A stretch of DNA of 15,557 nucleotides from Planctomycetota bacterium (GCA_003644175.1 QNBS01000013.1:1-15557), one strand, 5' to 3'; numbered from the stretch's first letter, positions 1 through 9,000 are shown. A program made the numbers and translations. The notes: generated by a model not told the origin, from the sequence alone.

Positions 1-1055
1 AGTTTTGTCACGCCGGCGTGAATCGCCGCGCCGAGTGCGACACATTCGTCGACATTGACGGCGATCTCGGGCGCAAAACCGAATTTCTGTTCGAGACGCT
101 TGTGGACCATTGGGATGCGCGTGCTTCCCCCGACCAGGAGCACCCTGGTGATGTCGGCGGGTTTACACTTTGCTTCCTTCAGTATGACGTCGATGAGCAG
201 GTCGGTTCTCGTGATGAGCGGCGAGACGGCCTTTTCGAATGCTTCGCGCGTGATTTCGAGCCGCATACTGCCGGCGGATCCGTAGAGCATCTTTTTGGCG
301 CTGGGCCTGCGTGAAAGAGTCTTTTTCACGTCTTCGGCCTCATCTTCATATTTGGCGCGTTCCTCCTCGGAAGCGACCAGTTCGGTGTTGAACTTTTCAC
401 GATACGCCTTTTCGAACATTTCAAGAATGCTCTTATCCAGGTCGATCCCGCCTAATGCGTGGTCGCCCTGCGAGCAGACAATATTGATTTGGCTTCCCTC
501 GATGTCGAGGATGGTCGCGTCAAACGTGCCGCCTCCGAGGTCGTAGACGAGAACTCGTCCGGAGATATTATGGGTGGTGGCGTAATAGAGGGCGGCGGCG
601 ACGGGTTCGTTGACGATGCCTATGACATTCAGTCCGGCCATGGTCCCGGCGTCCATGGTGGCCTTGCGTCGGACTTCGTCAAAGTGCGCCGGCACCGAGA
701 TGACCGCGTCGGTTATTTCGCCGTGCTCGACGGAGCAGTCCTGTTTCAGCTTTTTCAGGATGAGACTGGAGATTTCATCCGGGGACCATTCTCTTCCATC
801 GATGTTCTTTCGCCAGCTTGAATCGCCCATATGTCGTTTGATCCATCTGACGCACCGTTCGGGGTCCAGCTGTCGCGAGTTGACGGCCTCGATTCCGACA
901 CGTATGATCGCCGAATCGGCCTCGTCGAAACAGACGGCCGACGGCGTGATTCTTTCGCCTTCGGCGTTTGGTATGATCTCGGGTTTTCCTATTGTATTCA
1001 GTATCGCAAGGGCCGAAAAGGTCGTCCCCAGATCGATGCCGGCTATGTTATTCAT
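1..1055 (-). CDS. Hsp70/DnaK-like chaperone, 3' end cut by window edge
   Basis: The first 351 codons of an Hsp70-family ATPase are present and the gene runs off the left edge, so only the nucleotide-binding domain is visible. Reading the minus strand shows the phosphate-1 motif IDLGTTFS (residues 7-14), a lysine at about position 73 in WIKRHMG matching the catalytic Lys of DnaK, NEPVAAAL (149-156), the phosphate-2 motif YDLGGGTFD (171-179) and the adenosine motif LLVGGSTRIP (306-315). The ATG at 1053-1055 is preceded by GAGGA (1064-1068) about 8 bases upstream. The start overlaps the stop of the upstream GrpE-like gene by 8 bases, which implies translational coupling. Hsp70 proteins bind unfolded peptides in ATP-driven cycles and need a J-protein and a nucleotide-exchange factor; the upstream gene probably supplies the latter. 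Because the substrate-binding domain is not visible, it cannot be said whether this is the housekeeping DnaK or a specialised paralogue. The partnership with a membrane-anchored exchange factor favours a specialised one (inference). Confidence 0.93.
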   Translation of the reverse strand, partial: MNNIAGIDLGTTFSALAILNTIGKPEIIPNAEGERITPSAVCFDEADSAIIRVGIEAVNSRQLDPERCVRWIKRHMGDSSWRKNIDGREWSPDEISSLILKKLKQDCSVEHGEITDAVISVPAHFDEVRRKATMDAGTMAGLNVIGIVNEPVAAALYYATTHNISGRVLVYDLGGGTFDATILDIEGSQINIVCSQGDHALGGIDLDKSILEMFEKAYREKFNTELVASEEERAKYEDEAEDVKKTLSRRPSAKKMLYGSAGSMRLEITREAFEKAVSPLITRTDLLIDVILKEAKCKPADITRVLLVGGSTRIPMVHKRLEQKFGFAPEIAVNVDECVALGAAIHAGVTK

Positions 1056-2388
1056 TTTGCTGTTCCTCACATGTTTGAGCGTTCGGGCCGTAGAGTTTGA
1101 CCTGCGCACATCGAACGACCCTGACTTCCTCATCGCTAACGACATACTCATATCCCGGTTTGATGACTTTGGCGATTTTGCCGACCAGATCGAGGTCATC
1201 GGCGGCTTCTCTTGTCTTGACGGCTTCGACTTTCTTTTCGAGACCCTTGTAACGGGCGTTGGTTGCGGGTTCGAACTGCTCGACACCGCTGGATTCAAGT
1301 GAAAATACCAGTTCGTCGCGTACGTCTTCAAGGTTTTGGGTATCTTCGCCCGCTTCGGCGAGGTGTGCTATTCGCTCGTCCAGATTGTCGATGCAGCGAA
1401 TGATCCTGATGCAGAAGCGCTTGATGATATTCCAGTCGTAGCCGTCCTGGAGCCGCCTGACGCGGTCCTGCTGGCTGGCGGCGTACTCGCGAATGGCTGA
1501 GACCTCCAGAGTCAGTTCGTTGAGTTCATGGGCGACGGGCGCCGTTGACATCAACGTGCTCAGCACACCTGTTCCGGTCGCCGGCTGCGGCGAATTGTCA
1601 TTGTCGGAAAGAGTCGAAGCGCGGTTCCTGAGAGTTTCTCTCAGTTCGATCGCCTTGACGCCGTCCCGGGCTAATCCGAGATTGCCGAAGTAGCCGTTAT
1701 CGTTTGTTGTCTCGATGGACGGTCCATCATCGCATTCGCTTAATGCTTGTGTGTTTTCGGAGTCCTTTGAAGCGAGGATCTCCGGAGCCGGGTCGTTTTG
1801 AGGCTCAAGATTCTCACCGTCGACATCCGGGGCGGCGCCTGGGCAGTGAGTTTCGTCTTTGCGTGATTTCCTGCCGGACCTTTTTCGAGGCCATTTGTTG
1901 ACGTCCGCCAGACGACGGAGGCCGCGGTTCAGGGAGTATCCGATGAGGACAATCACGCCTGCCATGATGCTGATCGTGGAAGCGACGGCCAGACCGTCCC
2001 GGATATCATTTCGCCTGCGATAGCGCTCGACAGCCTCCCGCCAGTGGGGGCCATACATGGTATCGGCGAGGACAACGGGGACGGTCGTGGCGTTTGCCAG
2101 GTCGACGATGTCTGCACGAAGCCTGCCCGGCTGCTCGGCAATGAGTTTTTGCCGTATCTGAGGACCTCCGTAATCGCCGTATCCCCACGGATTTTCGATA
2201 CGTTCGGCGGGCGTCAATTTGCTCCATTTGAGATACTGGTGCAGGTATTCTTCGGCGCCGCGACCGTATCGGGCTTTATGCAGGGCGGTCGTGCGGTCCT
2301 GCTGTCTGATATCCAGCAGAACTGCAGCCAGTCCTGTCATACCCAGCAGAAGCAGTATGCCTGTCCAGATGACCCATTTCTTTTTCAT
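1048..2388 (-). CDS. Two-pass membrane protein with C-terminal GrpE-like domain
   Basis: This 446-residue protein has a transmembrane segment at about residues 5-26, a roughly 105-residue loop, and a second transmembrane segment at about 133-153. A strongly basic stretch follows (WPRKRSGRKSRK, 166-177), which predicts that the loop is periplasmic and the C-terminal part cytoplasmic. Residues about 178-280 are acidic and low in complexity, probably a flexible linker. Residues about 288-434 read like GrpE: a long helix, then IIRCIDNLDERI (like the GrpE LxVxDNLERA motif), SSGVEQFEP (like GVExIxP), and a beta-rich end with KPGYEYV, VRVVRCAQVKLYG (like GYxxxxRVLRPAxVxV). GrpE is the nucleotide-exchange factor of DnaK, and the next gene, overlapping by 8 bases, is an Hsp70, which strongly supports the call. 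Ordinary GrpE is soluble and about 200 residues; here it is fused to a membrane anchor. The periplasmic loop matches nothing I recognise. The ribosome binding site is weak. A sigma70-like promoter lies about 90 bases upstream. Confidence 0.78.
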   Translation of the reverse strand: MKKKWVIWTGILLLLGMTGLAAVLLDIRQQDRTTALHKARYGRGAEEYLHQYLKWSKLTPAERIENPWGYGDYGGPQIRQKLIAEQPGRLRADIVDLANATTVPVVLADTMYGPHWREAVERYRRRNDIRDGLAVASTISIMAGVIVLIGYSLNRGLRRLADVNKWPRKRSGRKSRKDETHCPGAAPDVDGENLEPQNDPAPEILASKDSENTQALSECDDGPSIETTNDNGYFGNLGLARDGVKAIELRETLRNRASTLSDNDNSPQPATGTGVLSTLMSTAPVAHELNELTLEVSAIREYAASQQDRVRRLQDGYDWNIIKRFCIRIIRCIDNLDERIAHLAEAGEDTQNLEDVRDELVFSLESSGVEQFEPATNARYKGLEKKVEAVKTREAADDLDLVGKIAKVIKPGYEYVVSDEEVRVVRCAQVKLYGPNAQTCEEQQNE

Positions 2389-2475
2389 ACTGTTTTTGCC
2401 CGCTCAATGCCGCTTTCTTGATCATTCGATAGGGAGAGACGGCGGCTATTGGTCCCGATAACAATCGCCACTTAA

Positions 2476-2504
2476 AATATAGAAAACGATGTCGTTAACG
2501 TCAA
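2476..2504 (-). promoter_or_regulatory. Sigma70-type promoter for the GrpE-like/Hsp70 unit
   Basis: On the minus strand TTGACG (2499-2504) and TATATT (2476-2481) are separated by exactly 17 bases, each one mismatch or so from consensus. The predicted start near 2469 leaves a leader of about 80 bases before the GrpE-like ATG. No CIRCE inverted repeat (HrcA heat-shock operator) and no recognisable sigma32 element is seen here, so heat-shock control is not supported by the sequence. The rest of the 238-base gap between the epimerase and this gene shows no further feature and no obvious terminator. Confidence 0.65.
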
Positions 2505-2626
2505 ATCGAACAAATAAGGTCGTGGCTTTATCAGTAATTGTCCTGCCTTATCGGAAGTATTGACATATCGGTCGGCGAGAGGCGGATGGACTTTGCGGGT
2601 CTCATAATCGGGGCGGGCGTTGCAGG

Positions 2627-3565
2627 CTACGGGAGGTTTTGGCGATACCATTCGATGGCTTTTTCGAGTCCCTCGGCGAATTGGACCACCGGCTTATAGC
2701 CGATGACCTTTTCGGCCAGACTTATGTCCGCCAGCGAGTGTTTTACATCGCCGGGACGGGCGGGCGCATAGAGAGGCTTGACCCTTTTTCCCACGCAGCG
2801 GTTGATATGCTCAATCACGGCGTTTATCGTTATTTGTTCTCCACATGCGATATTGATCACTTCGCCGTGTGTCGCCTCAGCCTGTGCCGCCATGACGTTG
2901 GCGGCGACGACATTGTCCACATAGGTGAAGTCGCGGCTTTGCTGTCCGTCGCCGTAGACGGTTGGCGGCGTGTCTTTGAGGATAGCGCTAACAAACGCGC
3001 TGATTGCGGCGGCATATTGACTGGTGGGATCCTGGTGAGGCCCAAAAACGTTGAAGTATCGAAGCGAGACGGTTTCGAGCCCGTAGACGGCGTAAAAGAC
3101 TTTACAGTAGTACTCGCCGACGAGTTTGGCGACCGCGTACGGAGAAAGGGGGGCGGCCTGCATCGTCTCGACCTTTGGAAGGGTCGGGCTTTCGCCGTAG
3201 GCCGACGAGCTTGCGGCATAGACGAAACGCTTGATGCCGGCGTCGCGAGCAGCCATCAAGAGGTTGAAAGTGGCGTCAACGCAGTGCTTGTGGGTGGTTG
3301 CCGGGTCCTCGACGCTCTTGGGCACGGAGGGTACGGCGCCCTGATGAAGGACGACGTCGATGCCGTCCATTGCTTTGCACGCGACGCCGCCGTCGCCCAT
3401 ATCGGCCTGGATGAACTCGATTTTGTCGATGATGCCGTCGAGATTGCGCAGGCGCCCGGTGCTGAGGTTGTCGATGACGCGAACAAAGCAGCCTTCGGAA
3501 ACAAGACGTCGGCAAATGTTGGAGCCAATAAAGCCGGCGCCTCCTGTTACGAGTAATCTGTTCAT
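2627..3565 (-). CDS. NAD-dependent sugar-nucleotide 4-epimerase (extended SDR, GalE/WbpP type)
   Basis: This 312-residue protein is a full-length extended short-chain dehydrogenase/reductase. It has the NAD-binding GGAGFIG (8-14), an acidic residue after beta-2 (D32), a serine cluster at 119-121, the catalytic pair Y143 and K147 in SPYAVAK, and the sugar-binding landmark RYFNVFGP (169-176), followed by YGDGQQSRDFTYVDN (204-218). These are typical of UDP-glucose or UDP-N-acetylglucosamine 4-epimerases, which interconvert gluco and galacto nucleotide sugars in the cytoplasm. The lack of the WbpP N-terminal extension and the short length fit the compact GalE-like group, but the substrate cannot be fixed from sequence alone. 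The ATG at 3563-3565 follows a good AAAGGGA ribosome binding site. It lies about 170 bases downstream of the Wzz/kinase gene, with a MITE-like element between. Its likely role is precursor supply for the polysaccharide made by the neighbouring cluster. Confidence 0.9.
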   Translation of the reverse strand: MNRLLVTGGAGFIGSNICRRLVSEGCFVRVIDNLSTGRLRNLDGIIDKIEFIQADMGDGGVACKAMDGIDVVLHQGAVPSVPKSVEDPATTHKHCVDATFNLLMAARDAGIKRFVYAASSSAYGESPTLPKVETMQAAPLSPYAVAKLVGEYYCKVFYAVYGLETVSLRYFNVFGPHQDPTSQYAAAISAFVSAILKDTPPTVYGDGQQSRDFTYVDNVVAANVMAAQAEATHGEVINIACGEQITINAVIEHINRCVGKRVKPLYAPARPGDVKHSLADISLAEKVIGYKPVVQFAEGLEKAIEWYRQNLP

Positions 3566-3610
3566 AAAATCCCTTTCTCAGTGCTTTTATCTTTGCGAAA
3601 GTTTTCCAGC

Positions 3611-3618
3611 CTATGTAG
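3611..3618. repeat. Target-site duplication, left copy (CTATGTAG)
   Basis: CTATGTAG directly abuts the left terminal inverted repeat of the MITE-like element and is identical to the 8 bases directly abutting the right terminal repeat. An 8-bp duplication is typical of several DDE transposase families. Confidence 0.7.
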
Positions 3619-3737
3619 TTCCTGTTGCGGAAACAACATTTGTCATTCCCGCGAAAGCGCCGAATCCAGACTACGCATACTGTATCCGGCGCTTTCGCGG
3701 GGATGACATCGGGTATTTTTTCTTTCCGCAACAGGAA
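3619..3737. mobile_element. 119-bp MITE-like element with perfect 15-bp terminal inverted repeats
   Basis: The element begins with TTCCTGTTGCGGAAA (3619-3633) and ends with its exact reverse complement (3723-3737). It is flanked on both sides by the identical 8-mer CTATGTAG, the signature of a transposition target duplication. It has no transposase gene and could only move with help from another element, so it fits a miniature inverted-repeat transposable element. A second, nested inverted repeat lies inside. It sits between the Wzz/kinase gene and the epimerase gene. In RNA form the whole element would fold into a long hairpin that could slow or partly end transcription into the epimerase gene, or protect the upstream mRNA end (inference). 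The transposon family providing the transposase is not identifiable from this window. Confidence 0.72.
3642..3707. repeat. Inner inverted repeat of the MITE-like element
   Basis: The arms at 3642-3662 and 3687-3707 are 21 bases each and complementary with one mismatch, around a 24-base loop. The arm core ATTCCCGCGAAAGCG resembles the REP-like palindromes dispersed in many bacterial genomes, which translate as VIPAKA and FRGND in shadow reading frames. On the minus strand the stem is not followed by a clean T-run, so it is not a classical terminator in the direction of the operon. Confidence 0.75.
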
Positions 3738-3745
3738 CTATGTAG
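3738..3745. repeat. Target-site duplication, right copy, containing the kinase stop codon
   Basis: This second CTATGTAG copy reads CTACATAG on the minus strand, and its last three bases are the TAG stop codon of the Wzz/BY-kinase gene. The element therefore inserted directly behind the stop codon and left the protein end unchanged. Confidence 0.7.
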
Positions 3746-5972
3746 CGGCGGGCTGGAGACGGCCGCTGCGCTCGTACTTCTGGTACGATTTGTATATCTC
3801 CTGGAAATAGCCGCCCTTCCTGGCCTTGACGCGCATCAGAACGGTTCCGACAACGGTTGCGTTGATCTCGCGGAGCTCCCGCAGTGCACGTAGTGCGGCC
3901 CCGCGGTGCGTAGTTTCAGCATTGAAGACCAGTATTGTGCCGTCGGCCTGGGCGGCGAGCGCCTTGGCGTCGCTGACAAGGAGCGGGGGGGAATCGATAA
4001 TGATGTAGTCGTACACGTCGCGGCGCCGCGCCAGCAGGTCTCGCATTGCGGCGCCGCCGAGCATCTCAGCGGGACTTGCCGGAACAGGGCCGCTGTCGAT
4101 GATGTCAAAGTTCTCAATTCCGCTGGATCGCACAAGACCGTTGTCGACCTGACATTGGCCTGTGAGATAATTGCTCAGACACCAGTCGGGGTCGGGAGGC
4201 GAGCCATTGGCTCCCGGAAAGAGCGTAACGGTCATGGGCCGTCTGAAGTTCGCGTCAATGAGCAGCACCTTGCAGTTTTCGGCAACGAGGATTGTGGCAA
4301 GGTTTGCGGCGATGGTGGTTTTTCCGTCGCCTCCGGCGGTGCTGGTGATGAGCAGTACTTTCTTGTCTTTGCCTCTTCCGGAGTGCTTTAGATTGGCTCT
4401 GAATTGCCGGTAGCCTTCGCTCATGATTGAATATGGAACGCGTCGCACCACGTGTGCGAGATCGACGCTGCTGACCTCGGGATCTTCGTCGACATGGCAG
4501 ATCATGCCGAGTAGCGGGGCCCGCAGGTGCTTTACGACGTCGCTTGGACTTCGCACGAGGTCGTTGAGCATCTCAATGGCAAATGCCAGTCCCAGTCCGG
4601 CGAACAGCCCGAGAATGAAGCCGCCCGGCAAGAAGACCATGAGCTTGGGGAAACTCATACCGAGGGGCTCTGGTGCATGCCATGCGAGTTTCACCTTTGA
4701 TAACTGGGGGTCTTCCAGGAGCGTGGTCAACCTCTCGATGTGGGTGGTCATTTCATCGAGTCTTGCCTGCTTTTCATCGCGTTGCACAGTAACATCGGAG
4801 TACTCGGCGCGGACCTTGCTCATCTCCTTGTATTCAGCCCGTAACTGCTGGAGGTGTTTTTTTTGGGCTTCGAGTTCCGCGCTCATTGCGATGGCCTGGT
4901 CGCTTGCATTTCGATAGTTTGCCTGTCGGATGATGTCCGCGATCTCGGCGCGTCTTTCGTTCAGATCAGCCCGCCGCTGCTTCAGCGCATCGGAAACCTC
5001 TTTGACGCGTCTGTGATTTTCGCCGAACCGCGTCAGCAGTTCGGCGAGCAAGGGTTCGAGCATTGCGATACTGTCTCTCATTCTCCTTGCGATCGGGTCC
5101 TGTTCAGTCTGTTCTGTGACGATTTCATCATAGTCGCCCTCGGCGCGTGCTTTGAGGATTTTGACGTCGGCGACAAGACGAGTGATTGCGTTCTGGAGGT
5201 TAGCGAGGTCGGTTTGCTGGGCTCCGAGCGTATCGCTGAGATAGTCGCGGAAGGTGCCTTCTCCGAGGTTCCCGAAAGGGGTTCCTTCGCGTATTTGCTT
5301 CAGTTCATTGAGGGAAATATCCAGAGCCTTTTTAAGCTTTCGCTCTTGGTCGCGGCGTTTGCTGAGCTGATTGCTGAGGTCGGCGGTGGCTTCGTCTCTT
5401 TGCTGGGTGAGGAAAAGATCGAGCATTTCATTGACAATGAGTCTTGACTCTGCCGGGCTGGAGGTGGTCATAGAGACGATGATGTGGACATCATTTCGAG
5501 GCGCGCTGGCGACAAGGCCTCTTTGCAGTATCTTCATAGCACGTGCGTGGTCTGTCCTGTTGCCCTTGACAAATTGCTTGAACCACTTTGTTTTTCGGAT
5601 GCTATCCTTGCTCAATAACTCCTGGAGGGTGCCGAGGCTCTTCATTCTGCTGATTTTTGAATTCCTGAACTGGTCGTAAATATCCTTGTTGCCGGCGCCG
5701 GTGGCAATCTGCAAAGGGTCGGTAATCGCCGGAGGGAGGACTTGAATAGCTCCGACTGCCGTGTAGCGGGGGCGATATTTCATGAGCAGGTACCAGGATC
5801 CGGTCCCCAGGACGGTACCCAGGATAGTGAGTGCGGCAATGAGGAAGACATGGCTTCTCAAGATGCCCAGGATTTCCCTGGGCGTCAGGGACATTTGCGT
5901 CGGTAGAGGCGGTCTGCCGGCGACGGGCCTTACTGTCGCGGCTTTATTTGTCGGTTGCATCTGTGCTGTCAT
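3738..5972 (-). CDS. Polysaccharide co-polymerase (Wzz) fused to BY-type tyrosine kinase
   Basis: This 744-residue inner-membrane protein controls polysaccharide chain length and phosphorylates itself on tyrosine. It has a Wzz-type N-terminus with a transmembrane segment at about 41-64, a long coiled-coil periplasmic region (about 190-420), and a second transmembrane segment at about 442-468. The cytoplasmic kinase domain carries Walker A GGDGKTT (547-553), Walker A' LLIDANFRRP (570-579, D573) and Walker B YIIIDSPP (656-663, D660). The C-terminal tyrosine cluster Y722, Y727, Y730, Y733 is the usual BY-kinase autophosphorylation tail. Both halves are complete, as in Wzc-type proteins. Walker A lacks the common Pro-Gly-Glu start (AGGDGKTT instead of xPGEGKT). 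The start lies 47 bases after the TPR gene; an AGGA sits about 11 bases upstream of the ATG, a somewhat long spacing, and M5 is an alternative start. Phosphorylation cycles of the tail probably regulate export through the OPX protein encoded upstream in the same cluster. Confidence 0.93.
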   Translation of the reverse strand: MTAQMQPTNKAATVRPVAGRPPLPTQMSLTPREILGILRSHVFLIAALTILGTVLGTGSWYLLMKYRPRYTAVGAIQVLPPAITDPLQIATGAGNKDIYDQFRNSKISRMKSLGTLQELLSKDSIRKTKWFKQFVKGNRTDHARAMKILQRGLVASAPRNDVHIIVSMTTSSPAESRLIVNEMLDLFLTQQRDEATADLSNQLSKRRDQERKLKKALDISLNELKQIREGTPFGNLGEGTFRDYLSDTLGAQQTDLANLQNAITRLVADVKILKARAEGDYDEIVTEQTEQDPIARRMRDSIAMLEPLLAELLTRFGENHRRVKEVSDALKQRRADLNERRAEIADIIRQANYRNASDQAIAMSAELEAQKKHLQQLRAEYKEMSKVRAEYSDVTVQRDEKQARLDEMTTHIERLTTLLEDPQLSKVKLAWHAPEPLGMSFPKLMVFLPGGFILGLFAGLGLAFAIEMLNDLVRSPSDVVKHLRAPLLGMICHVDEDPEVSSVDLAHVVRRVPYSIMSEGYRQFRANLKHSGRGKDKKVLLITSTAGGDGKTTIAANLATILVAENCKVLLIDANFRRPMTVTLFPGANGSPPDPDWCLSNYLTGQCQVDNGLVRSSGIENFDIIDSGPVPASPAEMLGGAAMRDLLARRRDVYDYIIIDSPPLLVSDAKALAAQADGTILVFNAETTHRGAALRALRELREINATVVGTVLMRVKARKGGYFQEIYKSYQKYERSGRLQPAAT

Positions 5973-6019
5973 TCTATATCATTTCCTAACATACAAATAT
6001 AAACTGTTGGTTTTCGCAG

Positions 6020-9000
6020 CTATCGGGAAACCCTTTCTATTGCCTGGGTAAGCCGGTCCTTGTCTTTTGGCGTTATCGTATCGCCGCCGATTTCTATCGC
6101 CTGTTGGTAGGAAGCGGCGGCCAGTTCGTTTCGTTCGAGACCTTCCTGCGCCATACCGAGGTGTCTGTAGACGTCCCATGGTACGGCGGTATTATTAACT
6201 TCATACAGTTGAATAGCGGACTGAAGGAGTTCTTCGGCCTTGGTGAACTTGCCGTTCTTGCAGAGAGTATACGCATACGTGTCCATGAGATTAGGGTTGT
6301 TTGGTGCGCCTGTATGGGCGCGAGCGCCGTATTCTTCGGCCTTGTCAAGCTGTTCATTGTTTTCCGCCAGCAGATACGCCAGATTGTTCAGCATCTGCAG
6401 GTTATTGGGTTGATCATCCAGCATCTTCTGGTATTGTTCGATGGCCTGCAAGAGGTAGTTTTTGTCGGATGTTTTTACGTATGCCTTGACGAGGGTTTCC
6501 GCCTTGAACATGGAATACCGGGCATACGTCGATTCTGAGGGGGTGGCGGCGGCCATACATTTTTCGATGTGTCGCAGCGCCTTATTGTATTGTTCATTTT
6601 CCTGGGCGAGATAGAACGCGACTATGTTTGCAACGACCGAATCGGGGGCGGCCTGGAGTTTGGAGGCGACCCATTTGTCGACCTCAGCGGCGCCGACGGT
6701 CTGCGTCATGTTGCGCACGGTACTGATAATCGGCGCGTCATCATTGCCGTATTTCTCCAACGCCTTATGGTAGTATTGCACGGCGAGGTCCCTGTTGCCC
6801 ATTTTTGCATGGCTCTGGCCCATCTGGGCGTAGGCGATCGAACCCAGGCCGGGCGTGTCGATATACTTTGAGGCGAAGTTCAACACGTTTTGATATTGGC
6901 CTTGTATCAAGAGCACATCAAGGTAAAAACCGAAAATAGCGGTAGAGGACTCATCGATTTTCTCTGCTTTCTCTGCTATCGCCCATGCTTGCTTGAGGAG
7001 CTCTTCGGCCTTCCGGAGGTTCTTTTCGCCAAAATAAAACTGTGCGGCGCGATAATACCACAGTTCAAGATCGGGATACTTGGCGATGCACTCATCGTAA
7101 AAGGTCCGCAAGGCGTTTTTCTGTCTGGCTTCTTTGTATAGTTCTTCGAGGGTTGTTCTCAGACGGGCCGGCGCGCCTGGGTCGGAGATTGCACTTCTGA
7201 GTTCACCGATGGCGGCTGCTATTTTCTTGGTCTGACGGTAGGCATCCGCCAGTTCGAGACTGATCGCGGCGTTTGGGCTAATTTCTTTGCTTTTCTGAAG
7301 ATCGGAGACTGCCTGGGTGTAATCACGGCGGCGGCGGTTGATATTGCCCCGGAGCCGCCAGGCGGCGGCGTTCTCGCCGTCAATTTCGAGAATGCGATTA
7401 ACCAGAACGAGAGCTTTATCGAGTTGCCCCCGGAACATGGCGACCCGTGCGTTGAGCATCCGCCCGCGGAGTTCCTGCGGATTTCGCTCTGTAAAGGCGG
7501 CGAGTTTGAGTTCAGCTTCCTTCATGAGACCGGCATCGAGGTACATCTCGATCTGGAAGAGTTGATTATCGACGGTGTTTTCGATATCCAGAATCTGTTC
7601 ACAATATGTGCGTATGCCATCCTTGTCGCCGGTCAACCGGGCCACCGAGGCGAGTCCGCGAAGGACGGTGAGGTCCTTTGGGTCCTGTTTGTGGAGCTTA
7701 TCTAATACCCGTGCGGCCTTTTCATAACGGCTGTCGCGTACATAAAACTGCCAGAGGACGTCGTCCTTTCCGGCTAAGATCGTTTCCGCCTCGTCCTGGC
7801 GACCGGTCAGTCGCAGGAACTCGGAATATTGATGCTGGACAGTCTTGTTGTCGGGTTCAAGGGCAAAGGCTTTTTCATAGGCCGAGCCGGCCATTTCGAG
7901 AAGGCCTGCCTCTTTTTTGTCGTCGGGTTCGTTGCGGCTCATCTTCATCGCCAGATTGGCCAGCAGCAAATGGTTGGTGACGTTGGGAGCCTGCTCCTGG
8001 AGGAATTGAAATCTCGCCAATGCCTCATCAGGCTGCCGGTTGCTTCTGTATTGGGCATAGAGACTTTGTAAATTCCAGTCGTTGGTGTTCAGGGCAATTG
8101 CTGCGCGAAGAGCCTGTTCGGTTTCCTGCTGCTGCTCGGTTGAGAGATCATGGTTCAGACGTTTGTTACGCTCGTGAAGGACCAGCACCCTCTGTCTGGC
8201 TATGGTTATGTCCAGAGGGTTCATTTCGGCGGCGGTCCGGGCGTCTTTAATGGCCTCATCGAAGTTGCCAATGGCGTTATTGATGCGGCTGCGCAGATAG
8301 TATGCACGGGCGAAAACCGGTTTGCTCTTCAAACACATTTGGACTCTCTCAAGGGCCTGATTATAATCGGCCCGGGCAAAGCTGAGCATTGCGAGATAGA
8401 AATTACCTTCACAGCCATCCAGATTGTTCTGACGGACCTTTTGCGCCATTTGTTCGGCCAGTTCGAAATCTTTCTGTTCCCCGAGAAGAGCCATGTCGAA
8501 AAGTCCGTTGATAGCCTGTTCATCGTCGGGGGCGACATCGAGCGCTTTCTTGTATTCATCGGCGGCCTGAGCGTACCGGCCCAGGAGCCGATAATGTCGA
8601 CCGAGAGAAACGGCTCGCTGCCGCGGATCGGAGATTTCGGAAGTTACCTCCAGGGTTATCTCGTTGAATCTGTCGGAGGGGATGTTAAGGGGGTCCGGTT
8701 CGAGCAGACTCCGCTGAAATATCAGCGCGTTTAGATTGTCGGCGTTATGGGCGAGATACTTTTCCACGAGCACCTTTGCGCGATCGGGTTTGTTTTGTGT
8801 GAGATAGTTCTCGCAAACAGCCCTGACGATACTGAGCCTTACCTCCTCCGGATGTGTGCCGATGAGTTCATCGAGCATCTCGGCTCTCTGGCGGCGGTAT
8901 TGATCCAACTGCTCTTGTTGTTCGGAAGTTAGAGGGTTTTGCGTTTGCAGTTGAGTCATGCGTATGGCTCGCGCATGCACGAGAGAAAGCCGCAGTCTTT

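Noticed and set aside
610..1302. 230-codon plus-strand open frame over the Hsp70 and GrpE-like genes
   Set aside because: It is antisense to two recognisable coupled genes and has no coherent protein character.
2560..2565. Perfect TTGACA on the plus strand
   Set aside because: No -10 element lies at suitable spacing and no plus-strand gene follows.
2639..3556. 305-codon plus-strand open frame opposite the epimerase
   Set aside because: It is antisense to a clear SDR enzyme, resembles no protein, and follows from codon bias in the real gene.
3276..3731. 151-codon minus-strand open frame beginning in the inverted-repeat element
   Set aside because: Its VIPAKA and FRGND peptides are the usual translation of REP-like repeats, and the rest is out of frame within the epimerase gene.
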